The notes under the pieces: generated by a model
The model's input: the letters and a program-made list of their open reading frames with translations, nothing else
Told to the model about the DNA's origin: nothing
Database searches by the model: none
Made by a program: the position numbers and the translations under genes
Assembly: GCF_001905655.1 (NCBI RefSeq)
Contig: NZ_JMHT01000003.1
Location: 1-64,000, forward strand
From: Mycobacterium sp. ST-F2
Lineage (GTDB): Bacteria; Actinomycetota; Actinomycetes; Mycobacteriales; Mycobacteriaceae
Length of the DNA stretch: 64,000 nucleotides
Reading direction: 5' to 3'
Shown: positions 25,184-32,919 of the stretch, one piece after another
Numbering within the stretch: the first letter of the stretch is position 1
How the letters are laid out: each line of letters begins with the position of its first letter

Positions 25184-26968
25184 ATGACGACGACCGTTGG
25201 GGACTATCTGCTGGAGCGGCTGAGGCAATGGCACGTTCGTCATGTGTTCGCCTATCCGGGTGATGGCATCAACGGAATCATCGCGGCGTTCGGCCGGAGT
25301 GAGGACGAGCCGCAATTCATTCAAACTCGCCATGAGGAGATGGCCGCGTTCGCCGCCACGGGTTACGCCAAGTTCGGTGGCGCGGTCGGTGTGTGCATGG
25401 CGACATCCGGTCCGGGTGCCATCCACCTACTGAACGGGCTGTACGACGCCAAGCTCGATCGCGTGCCCGTGGTGGCGATCGTGGGGCAGACGGCCCGTAG
25501 CGCGATGGGCGGCAGCTATCAGCAGGAAGTCGACCTGCAGAGCCTCTACAAGGATGTCGCCGGCGAGTATCTGGTCGAGGTCAACGTCGCCAACCAGTTG
25601 CCCAACGCGCTCGATCGGGCGATCCGCATCGCACTGGCCAGGCGTGCCCCCACGGCCCTGGTGATCCCGTCCGACGTGCAGGAGCAGCCCTACGAGGCGC
25701 CCGAGCATGAGTTCAAGCAGGTGCCCTCGAGCGATCCGCAGTACGTACCGCCCGCGGTGTACCCGCAGAACGAGCTGATCCGCCAGGCGGCCGACGTACT
25801 CAATGCCGGTGCGCGCGTGGCGATTCTGGTCGGCCAGGGCGCCCGTGGTGCTGCCGATCAGGTGCGGGAACTCGCGGACAGGACGGGCGCCGGAGTGGCC
25901 AAGGCGCTGTTGGGCAAGGACGTGCTGCCCGACGATCTGCCGTATGTCACCGGGTCCATCGGGCTGCTGGGCTCGCGGCCCAGCTACGAGATGATGCGCG
26001 ACTGCGACACGCTGCTGATCATCGGATCGAACTTCCCATACAGCCAGTTCCTACCGAAGTTCGGCCAGGCCCGGGCCATCCAGATCGACATCGACGGGAC
26101 CGCGATCGGGATGCGTTACCCCACCGAGGTCAACATCGTCGCCGACGCGAGTGCGGCGCTGGTCGCGCTGCTGCCGCTGGTGGTGGCGAAACCGGACCGG
26201 AGGTGGCGAGACACCATCGAGCACAACATCTCTCGGTGGTGGGAGTCCGTCGAACGCCAGTGCATGTTGTCCGCTCGACCCGTGAATCCGATGCGGATCG
26301 CGTGGGAGCTGTCGCGGCGCATCCCGCCGAACGCCATCGTGACCGCGGACTCGGGTTCGTCCACCAACTGGTATGCGCGGTGCCTGAAGTTCCGTGAGGG
26401 TATGCGTGGCTCGCTGTCCGGCACGCTCGCCACGATGGGCCCCGGGGTGCCGTATGCGATCGGGGCGAAGTTCGTGCACCCGGACCGGCCCGTGGTCGCG
26501 CTGGTGGGCGACGGTGCGATGCAGATGAACGGGATGGCGGAGCTGCTGACCATCAAGCGCTACCAGTCGCAGTGGTCGGATCCCCGACTGGTGGTGTGCG
26601 TCTTCCACAACGGTGATCTCAATCAGGTCACATGGGAGCTCAGGGCAATGGGCGGAGCGCCGAAATTCCCACCGTCGCAGTCGCTTCCCGACGTTTCGTA
26701 TGCCGAGATCGCGTGTGCCATGGGTCTGGAGGGTATCGCGGTCGACCAACCCGACCGGATCGGTGAGGCCTGGGACCGGGCGCTGGCCGCCGACCATCCG
26801 GTGGTGCTGGACATCCGGTGTGATCCCGAAGTGCCGCCCATCCCGCCGCATGCCACCTACGAGCAGATCAAGGATATGACCGCGGCAATTCTCAAAGGTG
26901 ACCCGGGTGGCTGGCATCTGGTGTACCAGGGGATGAAAACAAAAGCACAGGAGTACATTCCGGGCTGA
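25184..26968 (+). CDS. Thiamine-pyrophosphate enzyme, pyruvate oxidase (PoxB) type
   Basis: 594 residues with the three-domain layout of acetolactate synthase/pyruvate oxidase enzymes: N-terminal Pyr domain with HVFAYPGDGINGI and catalytic Glu in TRHEEMAAFAATGYAKF near 50; central domain; C-terminal PP domain with the TPP-Mg motif GDGAMQMNG near 443 and the Asn of FHNGDLNQV. It lacks an obvious lipid-binding C-terminal helix. Probably decarboxylates pyruvate to acetate with a quinone or flavin acceptor, as PoxB does in stationary phase, but another 2-oxoacid cannot be excluded. ATG 25184 is preceded by GGAGG. SigF-type promoter upstream. Confidence 0.87.
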   Translation: MTTTVGDYLLERLRQWHVRHVFAYPGDGINGIIAAFGRSEDEPQFIQTRHEEMAAFAATGYAKFGGAVGVCMATSGPGAIHLLNGLYDAKLDRVPVVAIVGQTARSAMGGSYQQEVDLQSLYKDVAGEYLVEVNVANQLPNALDRAIRIALARRAPTALVIPSDVQEQPYEAPEHEFKQVPSSDPQYVPPAVYPQNELIRQAADVLNAGARVAILVGQGARGAADQVRELADRTGAGVAKALLGKDVLPDDLPYVTGSIGLLGSRPSYEMMRDCDTLLIIGSNFPYSQFLPKFGQARAIQIDIDGTAIGMRYPTEVNIVADASAALVALLPLVVAKPDRRWRDTIEHNISRWWESVERQCMLSARPVNPMRIAWELSRRIPPNAIVTADSGSSTNWYARCLKFREGMRGSLSGTLATMGPGVPYAIGAKFVHPDRPVVALVGDGAMQMNGMAELLTIKRYQSQWSDPRLVVCVFHNGDLNQVTWELRAMGGAPKFPPSQSLPDVSYAEIACAMGLEGIAVDQPDRIGEAWDRALAADHPVVLDIRCDPEVPPIPPHATYEQIKDMTAAILKGDPGGWHLVYQGMKTKAQEYIPG

Positions 26969-27306
26969 AGGGTTGGTGCTGCAAGCGGGCTTCGCAAACA
27001 CATGTCGCCATTGCGCTGGTCGTGAAGTGTCGTGGCGTGTAGTGTGAGATGCACGACGCTGTTACAGCGTGGCCGCTTAAACAAAAGCGGCAATAGTCGA
27101 GGACTGCTTGCTCGGCGCGCGAATTCGGTCCAGAGCGGGGCCTCAATTCCCGGGATTCGCCGATTGCGGTCATAGTCGACTTCGGCAGATTGCCATTCCG
27201 CCTGCAAGGCGGAAGTCAGCACGTCACTGATTCACCGTGTCCTCGTAATTGTCTATGCCGTAGCTCGGTGGCCTCCTGCGTGCTGTGAACCCCTGGAGGG
27301 TTTCGC
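26969..27306. other. 338-bp gap before the sigma-factor gene
   Basis: No gene seen. It is less GC-rich than its surroundings and holds two hairpins: GCCGCTT-N6-AAGCGGC (27072-27091) about 100 nt after the TPP-enzyme stop, and TTCCGCCT-GCA-AGGCGGAA (27196-27214), about 90 nt before the sigma-factor ATG. The second lies in the probable leader or promoter region of the sigma gene. No SigF-type promoter is visible here, unlike in front of most other genes of the island. Confidence 0.6.
27072..27091 (+). terminator. Possible weak terminator after TPP-enzyme gene
   Basis: 7-bp stem GCCGCTT/AAGCGGC with a 6-nt A-rich loop; short, no U-tract. May equally be a leader structure. Confidence 0.35.
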
Positions 27307-28134
27307 ATGTCAATTTCTTTGGTAGAAAACGATCTCCCTGGCGTGGACGCGTCTGCGGAGGCCGGCCCGGCAGCGTCGGATGAATACGCAGACGTGGTCA
27401 TGATGGTTGCGGTGTTACGTCAATTACCGCCCGATTCGGCCGCCTATGCCCGTCAGCTCGAGCCCATCGTGCTGCGGTGCTGCCCACTGGCCGACCGGGT
27501 GGCACGGCATTTCGACCGCCGAGGTGAGAATCTCGAGGATCTGACCCAGGTGGCCCGGGTCGGTCTGCTGCAGGCGGTGAACAGATTCGATCCGACCCGA
27601 GGATCGAGGTTTGTCGCGTATGCGCTTCCGACGATGATGGGGGAGCTGCGCCGATACTTTCGCGATTACGGTTGGAAAGTGCACGTGCCCAGGAGAATTC
27701 GCGATCGGCAACATGATATTGCCTGTGCCACAGCATATTTGACGAATGACCTGAAGAGGGCGCCTACCATCGAGGAGCTGGCCGAGGAGTTGGACCTCGA
27801 CCGTGGTGAGGTGGTGGAGAGCATCGTGGCAGCCAAGGCCTATCAACCACAATCGCTGGACGTGAACGTCACCGATGATGACTCGCGTGCTCAAGTGCTC
27901 GGGGACTCACTCGGTGATATGGATGCCGGTTTCGACCGCGTCACCGATCGCGAATCGGTGCGGTCGCTGCTGGCTGCGCTGCCGCAACGGGAGCAGAAGG
28001 TGCTCTATCTCCGGTACTTCGGGGCCATGACGCAGCGGCAGATCGCCGATTCGATCGGGGTCTCGCAGATGCATGTCTCACGGATACTGGACCGCACTTT
28101 GCGGGAGTTGCGAACTCAGGTGGGGTGCGCCTGA
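27307..28134 (+). CDS. SigF/SigB-family RNA polymerase sigma factor
   Basis: 275 residues with the group 3 sigma layout: region 2 (CPLADRVARHFDRRGENLEDLTQVARVGLLQAVNRFDPTRG...), region 3 (RAPTIEELAEELDLDRGEVVE) and region 4 with a helix-turn-helix (MTQRQIADSIGVSQMHVSRILDRTL). It resembles mycobacterial SigF, including an NEYADV-like N-terminal patch (DEYADV), but has an extra acidic N-terminus, and no anti-sigma (RsbW/UsfX) gene is adjacent, so it is probably a SigF paralogue with an unlinked or no anti-sigma factor. GGAGGG lies 8 nt before ATG. Sits in the middle of a cluster of SigF-type promoters. Confidence 0.92.
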   Translation: MSISLVENDLPGVDASAEAGPAASDEYADVVMMVAVLRQLPPDSAAYARQLEPIVLRCCPLADRVARHFDRRGENLEDLTQVARVGLLQAVNRFDPTRGSRFVAYALPTMMGELRRYFRDYGWKVHVPRRIRDRQHDIACATAYLTNDLKRAPTIEELAEELDLDRGEVVESIVAAKAYQPQSLDVNVTDDDSRAQVLGDSLGDMDAGFDRVTDRESVRSLLAALPQREQKVLYLRYFGAMTQRQIADSIGVSQMHVSRILDRTLRELRTQVGCA

Positions 28135-28352
28135 TCGTCGCAGGGGTGCGGGCTGTCGGCGGCAGAGCGGGTCTGCCGCCGATGGCTGGTGTCGCACCAC
28201 GGATAGGTTTTGCTGCGCTGGCAGCAACAGATGGCCACCACGAACCGGTCCGAACAGAAGAGTCTGCCGTCGTCGAGTTCGACCTCGACGGGGCCTTGGA
28301 TCAACATCGGGCCGCGGGGCACGATTCGCACGGTTCTCCGGGCGGGACTCAC
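28116..28352 (-). CDS. CDGSH-type iron-sulfur domain protein
   Basis: 78 residues. The [2Fe-2S] CDGSH motif is present as CCCQRSKTYPWCDTSH (residues about 42-57), with the three Cys and one His ligands kept and the usual Gly replaced by Thr. The N-terminal half is a small beta domain (GPMLIQGPVEVELDDGRL). Role unknown; such proteins take part in redox or Fe-S handling. GTG 28352 overlaps the stop of the methyltransferase gene by 4 nt (GTGA). Its 3' end overlaps the convergent sigma-factor gene by 19 nt. Confidence 0.88.
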   Translation of the reverse strand: MSPARRTVRIVPRGPMLIQGPVEVELDDGRLFCSDRFVVAICCCQRSKTYPWCDTSHRRQTRSAADSPHPCDDQAHPT

Positions 28353-29026
28353 GGCTTCACCGCCTTGATGGCGACCAGTTCTTCTGCGCGTCGTCCGGGC
28401 ATCAAGCGACCGGTCTCCTCCAACCAGCCTGCGCGAGCGCTCATCACAGGCCCGAATGCGATGGTTCTGCGCGCCACCACACTGACCGCGAGGCCGCCGT
28501 GACGCAACGCCGTGACGCTGGTCGAGACGTCGGCGAACTCTGACTGGACGATGAGTGCCGTGCCGCCGGTCTTGAGCAGCGATGGCATTGCGGCGCAGAG
28601 CGGATCGAGTATCAGTCGGCCATCGGGACCGGCGTTGAAGGACATTGGCGGACCACCGGCGCCGACGATCACCGGCTCGCGGTTCGCGGGCTCCGGCACG
28701 TACGGCGGGTTACACAGCACCAGGTCGAACGGCTCGAGTTCCAGGGCCGTCGACCAGGAACCGAGCCGCGCATCGATCGGGCAACAGGCGAGTCGGGCAT
28801 TGGCACGGGCCGCCGCGATGGCGGCGGGCGACGTATCGAAGGCGACCACACTGTCTGCGCCGGCATCAGACGCAGCAATCGCTGCCACCCCGCTGCCGGT
28901 GCACAGGTCTGCGACGCGCATCCCCGCCGGGTGACAGCAGCGGTGCATGGTCTCGATCAGCAGTCGCGAATCATGTTGCGGCAGATAGACAGTCGCGCAC
29001 TCAGGTGAGATGTCGGAGCTCAGCAT
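28349..29026 (-). CDS. HemK/PrmC-like class I methyltransferase
   Basis: 225 residues. SAM-binding motif I VADLCTGSGVAAIAA near residues 38-52 and the NPPYVP motif near 113, which in PrmC/HemK and related enzymes binds a planar amide or base for N-methylation. It lacks the N-terminal substrate domain of PrmC, so it belongs to the short HemK2-like group; target unknown. ATG 29026 is supported by AGAGGA with 6-8 nt spacing. Translationally coupled to the CDGSH protein gene. Confidence 0.85.
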   Translation of the reverse strand: MLSSDISPECATVYLPQHDSRLLIETMHRCCHPAGMRVADLCTGSGVAAIAASDAGADSVVAFDTSPAAIAAARANARLACCPIDARLGSWSTALELEPFDLVLCNPPYVPEPANREPVIVGAGGPPMSFNAGPDGRLILDPLCAAMPSLLKTGGTALIVQSEFADVSTSVTALRHGGLAVSVVARRTIAFGPVMSARAGWLEETGRLMPGRRAEELVAIKAVKP

Positions 29027-29058
29027 CGGGCTTCCTCTCTGGTTCAATCCCTGGCGAT

Positions 29059-29086
29059 ATAACCGCTATGTGGCACGGGCAAACGC
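29059..29086 (-). promoter_or_regulatory. Probable SigF-type promoter of methyltransferase-CDGSH pair
   Basis: Minus strand: GCGTTT, 16 nt, GGTTAT, one mismatch in the -10. 33 nt upstream of ATG 29026. Confidence 0.5.
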
Positions 29087-29149
29087 GTCGAATCGGTAAC
29101 GCCGCACGACGTGGACGGTTTTGACGCCGGCCGGAAAGGGTACGAACCG

Positions 29150-29923
29150 TCAATGCCGGGTCACGGTGACAACCAAAGGACGGTGATCCGAGAGTTCCAC
29201 CTCTGGGGTTGCGTGGCGGACTGCGGCCAGCTGCCGATCATCGGTGAGAAGGTGGTCCAGCTGCTGACCCGGTGCCTCCGCAGGGAAGGTGTCGGCACAG
29301 GCCAGTGGACGCATGCCCGACCAGCGCCCTGCCGGGCGCGCCGACATGTTCAAGTCGCCGGCGATCACGTGCGGCCCCGGCAGGGCACGGACCGCGCGGG
29401 CCAGCCGCCGCAGTTGATGCCGATTCCAGCCGGGGACGAACGACAGATGGGTGCCGGCGATGGTCATGGCGCCCAACGGGGTATCCAACCGCGCGAGGAC
29501 AGCAGCCCGAGGTTCCTCGTGCACGATCATCACCTTTCCGGGGACCGGCAGATACATCGGAAACCGCACCGGTATCCGGGGCAGCCGCAGTACCTGCCAG
29601 CTGGTCGCCGGATAGCGCGAGAGCAGCGAGATGCCGTACGCCGCCGATTCGGGCTGTTCTTCACCGGTGGCGGCGATCCAGGTGGCGCCGGGCGTTCCGG
29701 TGATGGCAGCGACGAACCGGTGCGAGACCGCGTTCATCACATCGGCCGCGATGGCGGTCAGATCCGCTCGGCCCGAACGCGATTGATCGAAATCCACTTC
29801 CTGCAGCGCCAGGATGTCCGGGTCGAGGGCGCTGATACTGCGCCGAAGTCTGTCGAGATGGACGCCGTCCCCGACGGTGCGGCCGTGCAGGATGTTGAAG
29901 GTCGCGAGTCGCATCGAAGTCAT
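29150..29923 (-). CDS. Endonuclease/exonuclease/phosphatase-family protein
   Basis: 257 residues, EEP fold: TFNILHG at the start, LQEVDFD with the metal Glu near residue 43, GTHLSF near 160, GDLNM near 192 and the terminal SDHRPL near 247 with catalytic Asp-His. All catalytic residues of the DNase I/exonuclease III/phosphatase superfamily are present. No signal peptide. Substrate could be DNA, a nucleotide or a phospholipid head group. Start at ATG 29923 or 29914; divergent from the nucleotidyltransferase gene. Confidence 0.85.
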   Translation of the reverse strand: MTSMRLATFNILHGRTVGDGVHLDRLRRSISALDPDILALQEVDFDQSRSGRADLTAIAADVMNAVSHRFVAAITGTPGATWIAATGEEQPESAAYGISLLSRYPATSWQVLRLPRIPVRFPMYLPVPGKVMIVHEEPRAAVLARLDTPLGAMTIAGTHLSFVPGWNRHQLRRLARAVRALPGPHVIAGDLNMSARPAGRWSGMRPLACADTFPAEAPGQQLDHLLTDDRQLAAVRHATPEVELSDHRPLVVTVTRH

Positions 29924-29969
29924 GCCGGAGCGTTACCCCCGTTGGCCCGCTTTGATTGCGGGGTTTGTC

Positions 29970-30521
29970 ATGCTCCCTGACCGCGCGACTCTGCGCGAGG
30001 CACTGCGCGCCGCGGCATGCGCTTTCAAGGCGAACAATCAGAGTTTCGCCCTTGCCGGCAGCTACGCCCTGTGGGTCCACGGCGCACCGGAGCCCGATCA
30101 CGATGTCGATTTCGTCGTTCCCGAGCAGGACACAGAGTCGGCAGTGGAGATTCTGGCGCAGAACGGATTTGACATCGAACGGCCGCCCGAGGACTGGCTG
30201 TTCAAAGCGCACCGTGACCGCGCTGTCGTCGACGTGCTGCACCGCGTCAACGGGGCGCCCGCGGACTCCGGCTTGCTGGCTGCGGCGGTGGTGCGCGATG
30301 TGCTGGCAATCTCGATGCCGGTGCTGCCTCCCGACACTGTCGTCCTCCAGAAGCTGCTGACCCTTGGAGAACATCATTGCGACTTCGCCATGCTGCTGCC
30401 CGCAGTGCGTGCGGTCCGCGAGCAACTCGACTGGCCGCGCATTCGGGAGGCCGCAGCCGGCAATGACTTCGCCATGGCCTTTCTCGAGCTGGCGGCGCGC
30501 CTCGGGCTGGAAAACCGCTGA
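29970..30521 (+). CDS. Nucleotidyltransferase-like protein
   Basis: 183 residues. GSYALWVHGAPEPDHDVDFVV (about residues 28-48) fits the polymerase-beta-type nucleotidyltransferase motif GS...DxD, placed early in the protein as in minimal or AbiEii-like nucleotidyltransferases. No antitoxin or partner gene is adjacent. ATG 29970 was chosen; ATG 29922 is possible but overlaps the divergent EEP gene. Function unknown. Confidence 0.7.
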   Translation: MLPDRATLREALRAAACAFKANNQSFALAGSYALWVHGAPEPDHDVDFVVPEQDTESAVEILAQNGFDIERPPEDWLFKAHRDRAVVDVLHRVNGAPADSGLLAAAVVRDVLAISMPVLPPDTVVLQKLLTLGEHHCDFAMLLPAVRAVREQLDWPRIREAAAGNDFAMAFLELAARLGLENR

Positions 30522-30545
30522 CGGCGGCGTTTTTCTTGCGCGTTA

Positions 30546-30571
30546 GTTTGCCATCACGCGCCCATGGGTAC
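30546..30571 (+). promoter_or_regulatory. SigF-type promoter of two small membrane-protein genes
   Basis: GTTT (30546-30549), 16 nt, GGGTAC (30566-30571), 40 nt upstream of ATG 30612. Confidence 0.75.
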
Positions 30572-30611
30572 TTCTTTCAATGAGACCAGGGTGGTCTATG
30601 TAGGAGGAGCC

Positions 30612-30833
30612 ATGTTGCGAGGAAGCGTGGGCGTCATCGTGGTGGTCTGGCTGCTGGTCGGCGTACTGGCGGCCTGGCAACGCGACTATTTCCGCGGCGG
30701 CGACACCAGCTGCGGCTCGGCAGGGCGTATCGCGCTGACCGTGATAGCCGGGCCGTTGAACTACGCCGGGGTCAATCCGAAGGTCGTCGATTGCCGACTG
30801 CCACAACCAAGTTCGATGCGGGCAACCGCGTGA
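30612..30833 (+). CDS. Small single-helix membrane protein
   Basis: 72 residues. One membrane helix (residues about 6-24), then a polar tail with two Cys (SCGSAGR, DCRLP). No family recognised. ATG 30612 preceded by AGGAGG at 30602-30607, spacing 4 nt. First gene of a SigF-type transcript with the DUF6131 gene 17 nt downstream. Confidence 0.7.
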   Translation: MLRGSVGVIVVVWLLVGVLAAWQRDYFRGGDTSCGSAGRIALTVIAGPLNYAGVNPKVVDCRLPQPSSMRATA

Positions 30834-30850
30834 GATAAGGAAACATCATC

Positions 30851-31006
30851 ATGATTGCTTTGGGAGTAGTCCTGCTCATCCTGGGCTTCGTCTTCAACGT
30901 GTATCTGCTGTGGGTCCTGGGCATCGTGCTCGTCGTGGTGGGCGCGGTGTTCTGGATCCTCGGGGCGGGCGGCCATGCCGTTGCCGGACGTCGTTACTGG
31001 TATTGA
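30851..31006 (+). CDS. DUF6131-type small membrane protein
   Basis: 51 residues, nearly all hydrophobic: two closely spaced helices (MIALGVVLLILGFVFNVYLL and WVLGIVLVVVGAVFWILG) with a GHAVAGRRYWY tail. This matches the DUF6131 pattern of tiny actinobacterial membrane proteins. AAGGAA lies upstream of ATG. Too short for common length cut-offs; placement behind a SigF-type promoter and before a terminator supports it. Confidence 0.75.
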   Translation: MIALGVVLLILGFVFNVYLLWVLGIVLVVVGAVFWILGAGGHAVAGRRYWY

Positions 31007-31020
31007 CGCGACGCGTGAGG

Positions 31021-31055
31021 GGCGAAAGCCCGGGCCTCAGGCCCGGGCTTTCGCC
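31021..31055. terminator. Bidirectional terminator with a stop codon in its loop
   Basis: 16-bp perfect stem GGCGAAAGCCCGGGCC (31021-31036) / GGCCCGGGCTTTCGCC (31040-31055); the 3-nt loop is the TGA stop of the DoxX-type gene (minus strand). Serves the DUF6131 gene ending at 31006 as well. Confidence 0.8.
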
Positions 31056-31786
31056 TTCTTTGCCTGCTCTCGCGCAGTGTCGGCCAACTCCGAGGCGCGT
31101 GCGCTGGCTTTCCGGTACGCGGATTCCGCATAGGGAGCGGCCTTTTCCAAGCCGTCTCCCACGGTGTCGGCCAACTCCGAGGCGCGTGCGCTGGCTTTCC
31201 GGTAGGCGGATTCCGCATACGGGGCGGCCTTCTCCAGCCCGCCTTCCAGCTTCTCGCGCGCGACGCCGGCGAGTTCACGGCCGTGCTCGAGCGCGACTTC
31301 TGTCCGGGACGGCACGGTCGACGAGAGAGCCTCGGCCGCCCGCTGAGCGGCCCGCCGTCCCCGCCAGCCGAGCGATGGCTTTCCGGCGGTGTCCGCCGAG
31401 GCGAGGATCAGACCGCCGAGCAGGCTGACGTCAGCCAGGAACCCCCGGCGTTTGGCGGCTTTGGCATCGGGGTCGTCCTCGGTCCAGAACATGTGGTTAC
31501 CCAGGTTTGCGGGAATCACCGTCGCCGCGAGCACTGCCGAGGCCACGCGCGGAATGCGGCCGGTGGCCAGCAACAGCCCACCGGCGACCTGGGCAGCCGC
31601 AGTCGCTTGCGCCACGGCGACCGCGTTGGCGGGCACGTTGCGGGCCACGGGATCCGGCATGTCCTTCAGCCCGTCGAGCGCGGGGCGTACGGCCTCAGCG
31701 CCGGAGTCGGTGTTCAACAAGGTTTCGACGCCCTGTCCGATGAACGCGGTGGCCAGAAGCGGACGGGCGATCCTACGAATGATCAT
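31037..31786 (-). CDS. DoxX-family membrane protein with duplicated C-terminal repeat
   Basis: 249 residues. The first about 145 residues form a DoxX-like four-helix membrane domain (RPLLATAFIGQGVETL, ...GRIPRVASAVLAATVIPANLG, ...RRGFLADVSLLGGLILA). The C-terminal 100 residues are Ala/Glu/Lys/Arg-rich helix, ending in two 29-residue tandem repeats GLEKAAPYAESAYRKASARA... encoded by an 87-bp direct repeat. DoxX proteins are linked to membrane redox and oxidative stress complexes in mycobacteria. ATG 31786 chosen. Third gene after the acidic protein and SDR genes. Confidence 0.83.
   Translation of the reverse strand: MIIRRIARPLLATAFIGQGVETLLNTDSGAEAVRPALDGLKDMPDPVARNVPANAVAVAQATAAAQVAGGLLLATGRIPRVASAVLAATVIPANLGNHMFWTEDDPDAKAAKRRGFLADVSLLGGLILASADTAGKPSLGWRGRRAAQRAAEALSSTVPSRTEVALEHGRELAGVAREKLEGGLEKAAPYAESAYRKASARASELADTVGDGLEKAAPYAESAYRKASARASELADTAREQAKKAKARA
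31077..31250 (-). repeat. 87-bp tandem direct repeat in DoxX-family gene
   Basis: Units 31077-31163 and 31164-31250 differ at only a few positions (first half identical over about 40 bp) and keep the frame, giving two 29-residue repeats. Recent in-frame duplication; a hot spot for length variation. Confidence 0.85.
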
Positions 31787-31821
31787 GGGGCAGGGATTCC
31801 CGTGCAGCACTGACCCAAACA

Positions 31822-32667
31822 TCACCCCGGCATCGTCTCGCCGCCGAGGGGCGCCAGCACCTCACCGCTGTAATACGACGACAGTTGGTTGGCGGCGAAG
31901 AAGACGTACGACGGCGCGATCTCGTCCGGCTGGGCCGGCCGCTCGAACGGCGCGTTGCCGCCGAAGGACTCGACCTTGTTCTGCGGCATGGTGGCCGGGA
32001 TGAGCGGCGTCCAGACCGGTCCGGGGGCAACACAGTTCACCCGGATGTGGCGTTTGGCCAGGGACTGGGCCAGCGCATAGGTGAACGCGATGACGGCGCC
32101 CTTCGTGGCCGAATAGTCGATCAGCGACGCATTGCCGCGCAGCCCGTTCACCGACGCCGTGTTGATGATTGCGGCGCCGTCGGGGAGATGAGCCAAGGCG
32201 GCCTTGGTCACCTGGAAGTAACTGTCGATGTTCACGGCGAACGTCCGTCGCCACTGCTCGTCGGTGATATCGGTGAGTTCCTCTGCAGGCGCCTGGTATG
32301 CGGCGTTGTTGACGACGATGTCGAGCCCGCCGAGTTCGGCGAGGGTGCGCGCCACCACCTCTCGGCAATGCGCGGGCTCGCCGAGATCACCGGGGAACAG
32401 CGCGCACGTCTGGCCGGCCGCGCCCACGATGCTCGCGGTGTGGATCGCATCGTCGTGCTCCTCGAGGTAGGCGATGGCGACGTCTGCACCCTCCTTGGCG
32501 AACGCCGCGGCCACCGCGCGTCCGATGCCGGAGTCACCGCCGGTGATGAGGGCCCGGCGACCTGTCAGCAGCCCGCGGCCGACGTAATCGCGCATCTCGT
32601 CGTGCGGCTGTTCTGCCATGTCGGCGGTGTGCCCGGGATAGGGGATCGGGGTGTCCATATCAGGCAT
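31822..32667 (-). CDS. SDR oxidoreductase, glucose-dehydrogenase-like stress type
   Basis: 281 residues. A 40-residue N-terminal arm (DTPIPYPGHTADM, DEMRDYVGRGLL) typical of the YhdF/YghA-like SDR group precedes the coenzyme motif TGGDSGIGRA near residue 46. NNAA, SVN and the catalytic YSATKGA near 196 follow, and a conserved APGPVWTPLIP. These enzymes are often induced by osmotic or general stress; substrate unknown. Start at ATG 32667 (8-nt overlap with the upstream acidic protein gene) or ATG 32658 (1 nt after its stop). Confidence 0.87.
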   Translation of the reverse strand: MPDMDTPIPYPGHTADMAEQPHDEMRDYVGRGLLTGRRALITGGDSGIGRAVAAAFAKEGADVAIAYLEEHDDAIHTASIVGAAGQTCALFPGDLGEPAHCREVVARTLAELGGLDIVVNNAAYQAPAEELTDITDEQWRRTFAVNIDSYFQVTKAALAHLPDGAAIINTASVNGLRGNASLIDYSATKGAVIAFTYALAQSLAKRHIRVNCVAPGPVWTPLIPATMPQNKVESFGGNAPFERPAQPDEIAPSYVFFAANQLSSYYSGEVLAPLGGETMPG

Positions 32668-32866
32668 CGCGTCCGAAATCGTCTTCGTCGGCGTCGATTT
32701 CGACGTCCGCGGTCTGCTCCAACCAGTCGTGCGGCGCGGCCTCCGGGGGCGGGTTGTCGCGGCCGGTGACGGCGGCCTCGTCGTCGGGTACCTGTTCGCG
32801 AACGTCGCGTGACTGTTCGGCGGCATCGGCGTCGGGGACAGCGTCCGGAAACTGTTCTGGTGTCAT
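32660..32866 (-). CDS. Small acidic protein
   Basis: 68 residues, very rich in Asp, Glu, Pro and Ala, no hydrophobic core, so probably unstructured. No family recognised. No ribosome site precedes ATG 32866, but a SigF-type -10 ends 11 nt upstream, which would give an almost leaderless transcript, so the missing ribosome site is expected. First gene of an operon with the SDR and DoxX-family genes. Confidence 0.65.
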   Translation of the reverse strand: MTPEQFPDAVPDADAAEQSRDVREQVPDDEAAVTGRDNPPPEAAPHDWLEQTADVEIDADEDDFGRDA

Positions 32867-32876
32867 GTCAGAGCGG

Positions 32877-32903
32877 ATACCCGCCCCGCACGCCGGAAAA
32901 CGC
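32877..32903 (-). promoter_or_regulatory. SigF-type promoter of acidic protein-SDR-DoxX operon
   Basis: Minus strand: GCGTTT, 15 nt, GGGTAT. The -10 ends at 32877, 11 nt before ATG 32866: a nearly leaderless start. Confidence 0.75.
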
Positions 32904-32919
32904 CGCGGTGCGTCCGCAG

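Noticed and set aside
31747..31830. Separate SigF-type promoter for the DoxX-family gene
   Set aside because: GTTT-N15-GGGAAT is present but the -10 is poor and the gene follows the SDR gene after 35 nt, so operon transcription is sufficient.
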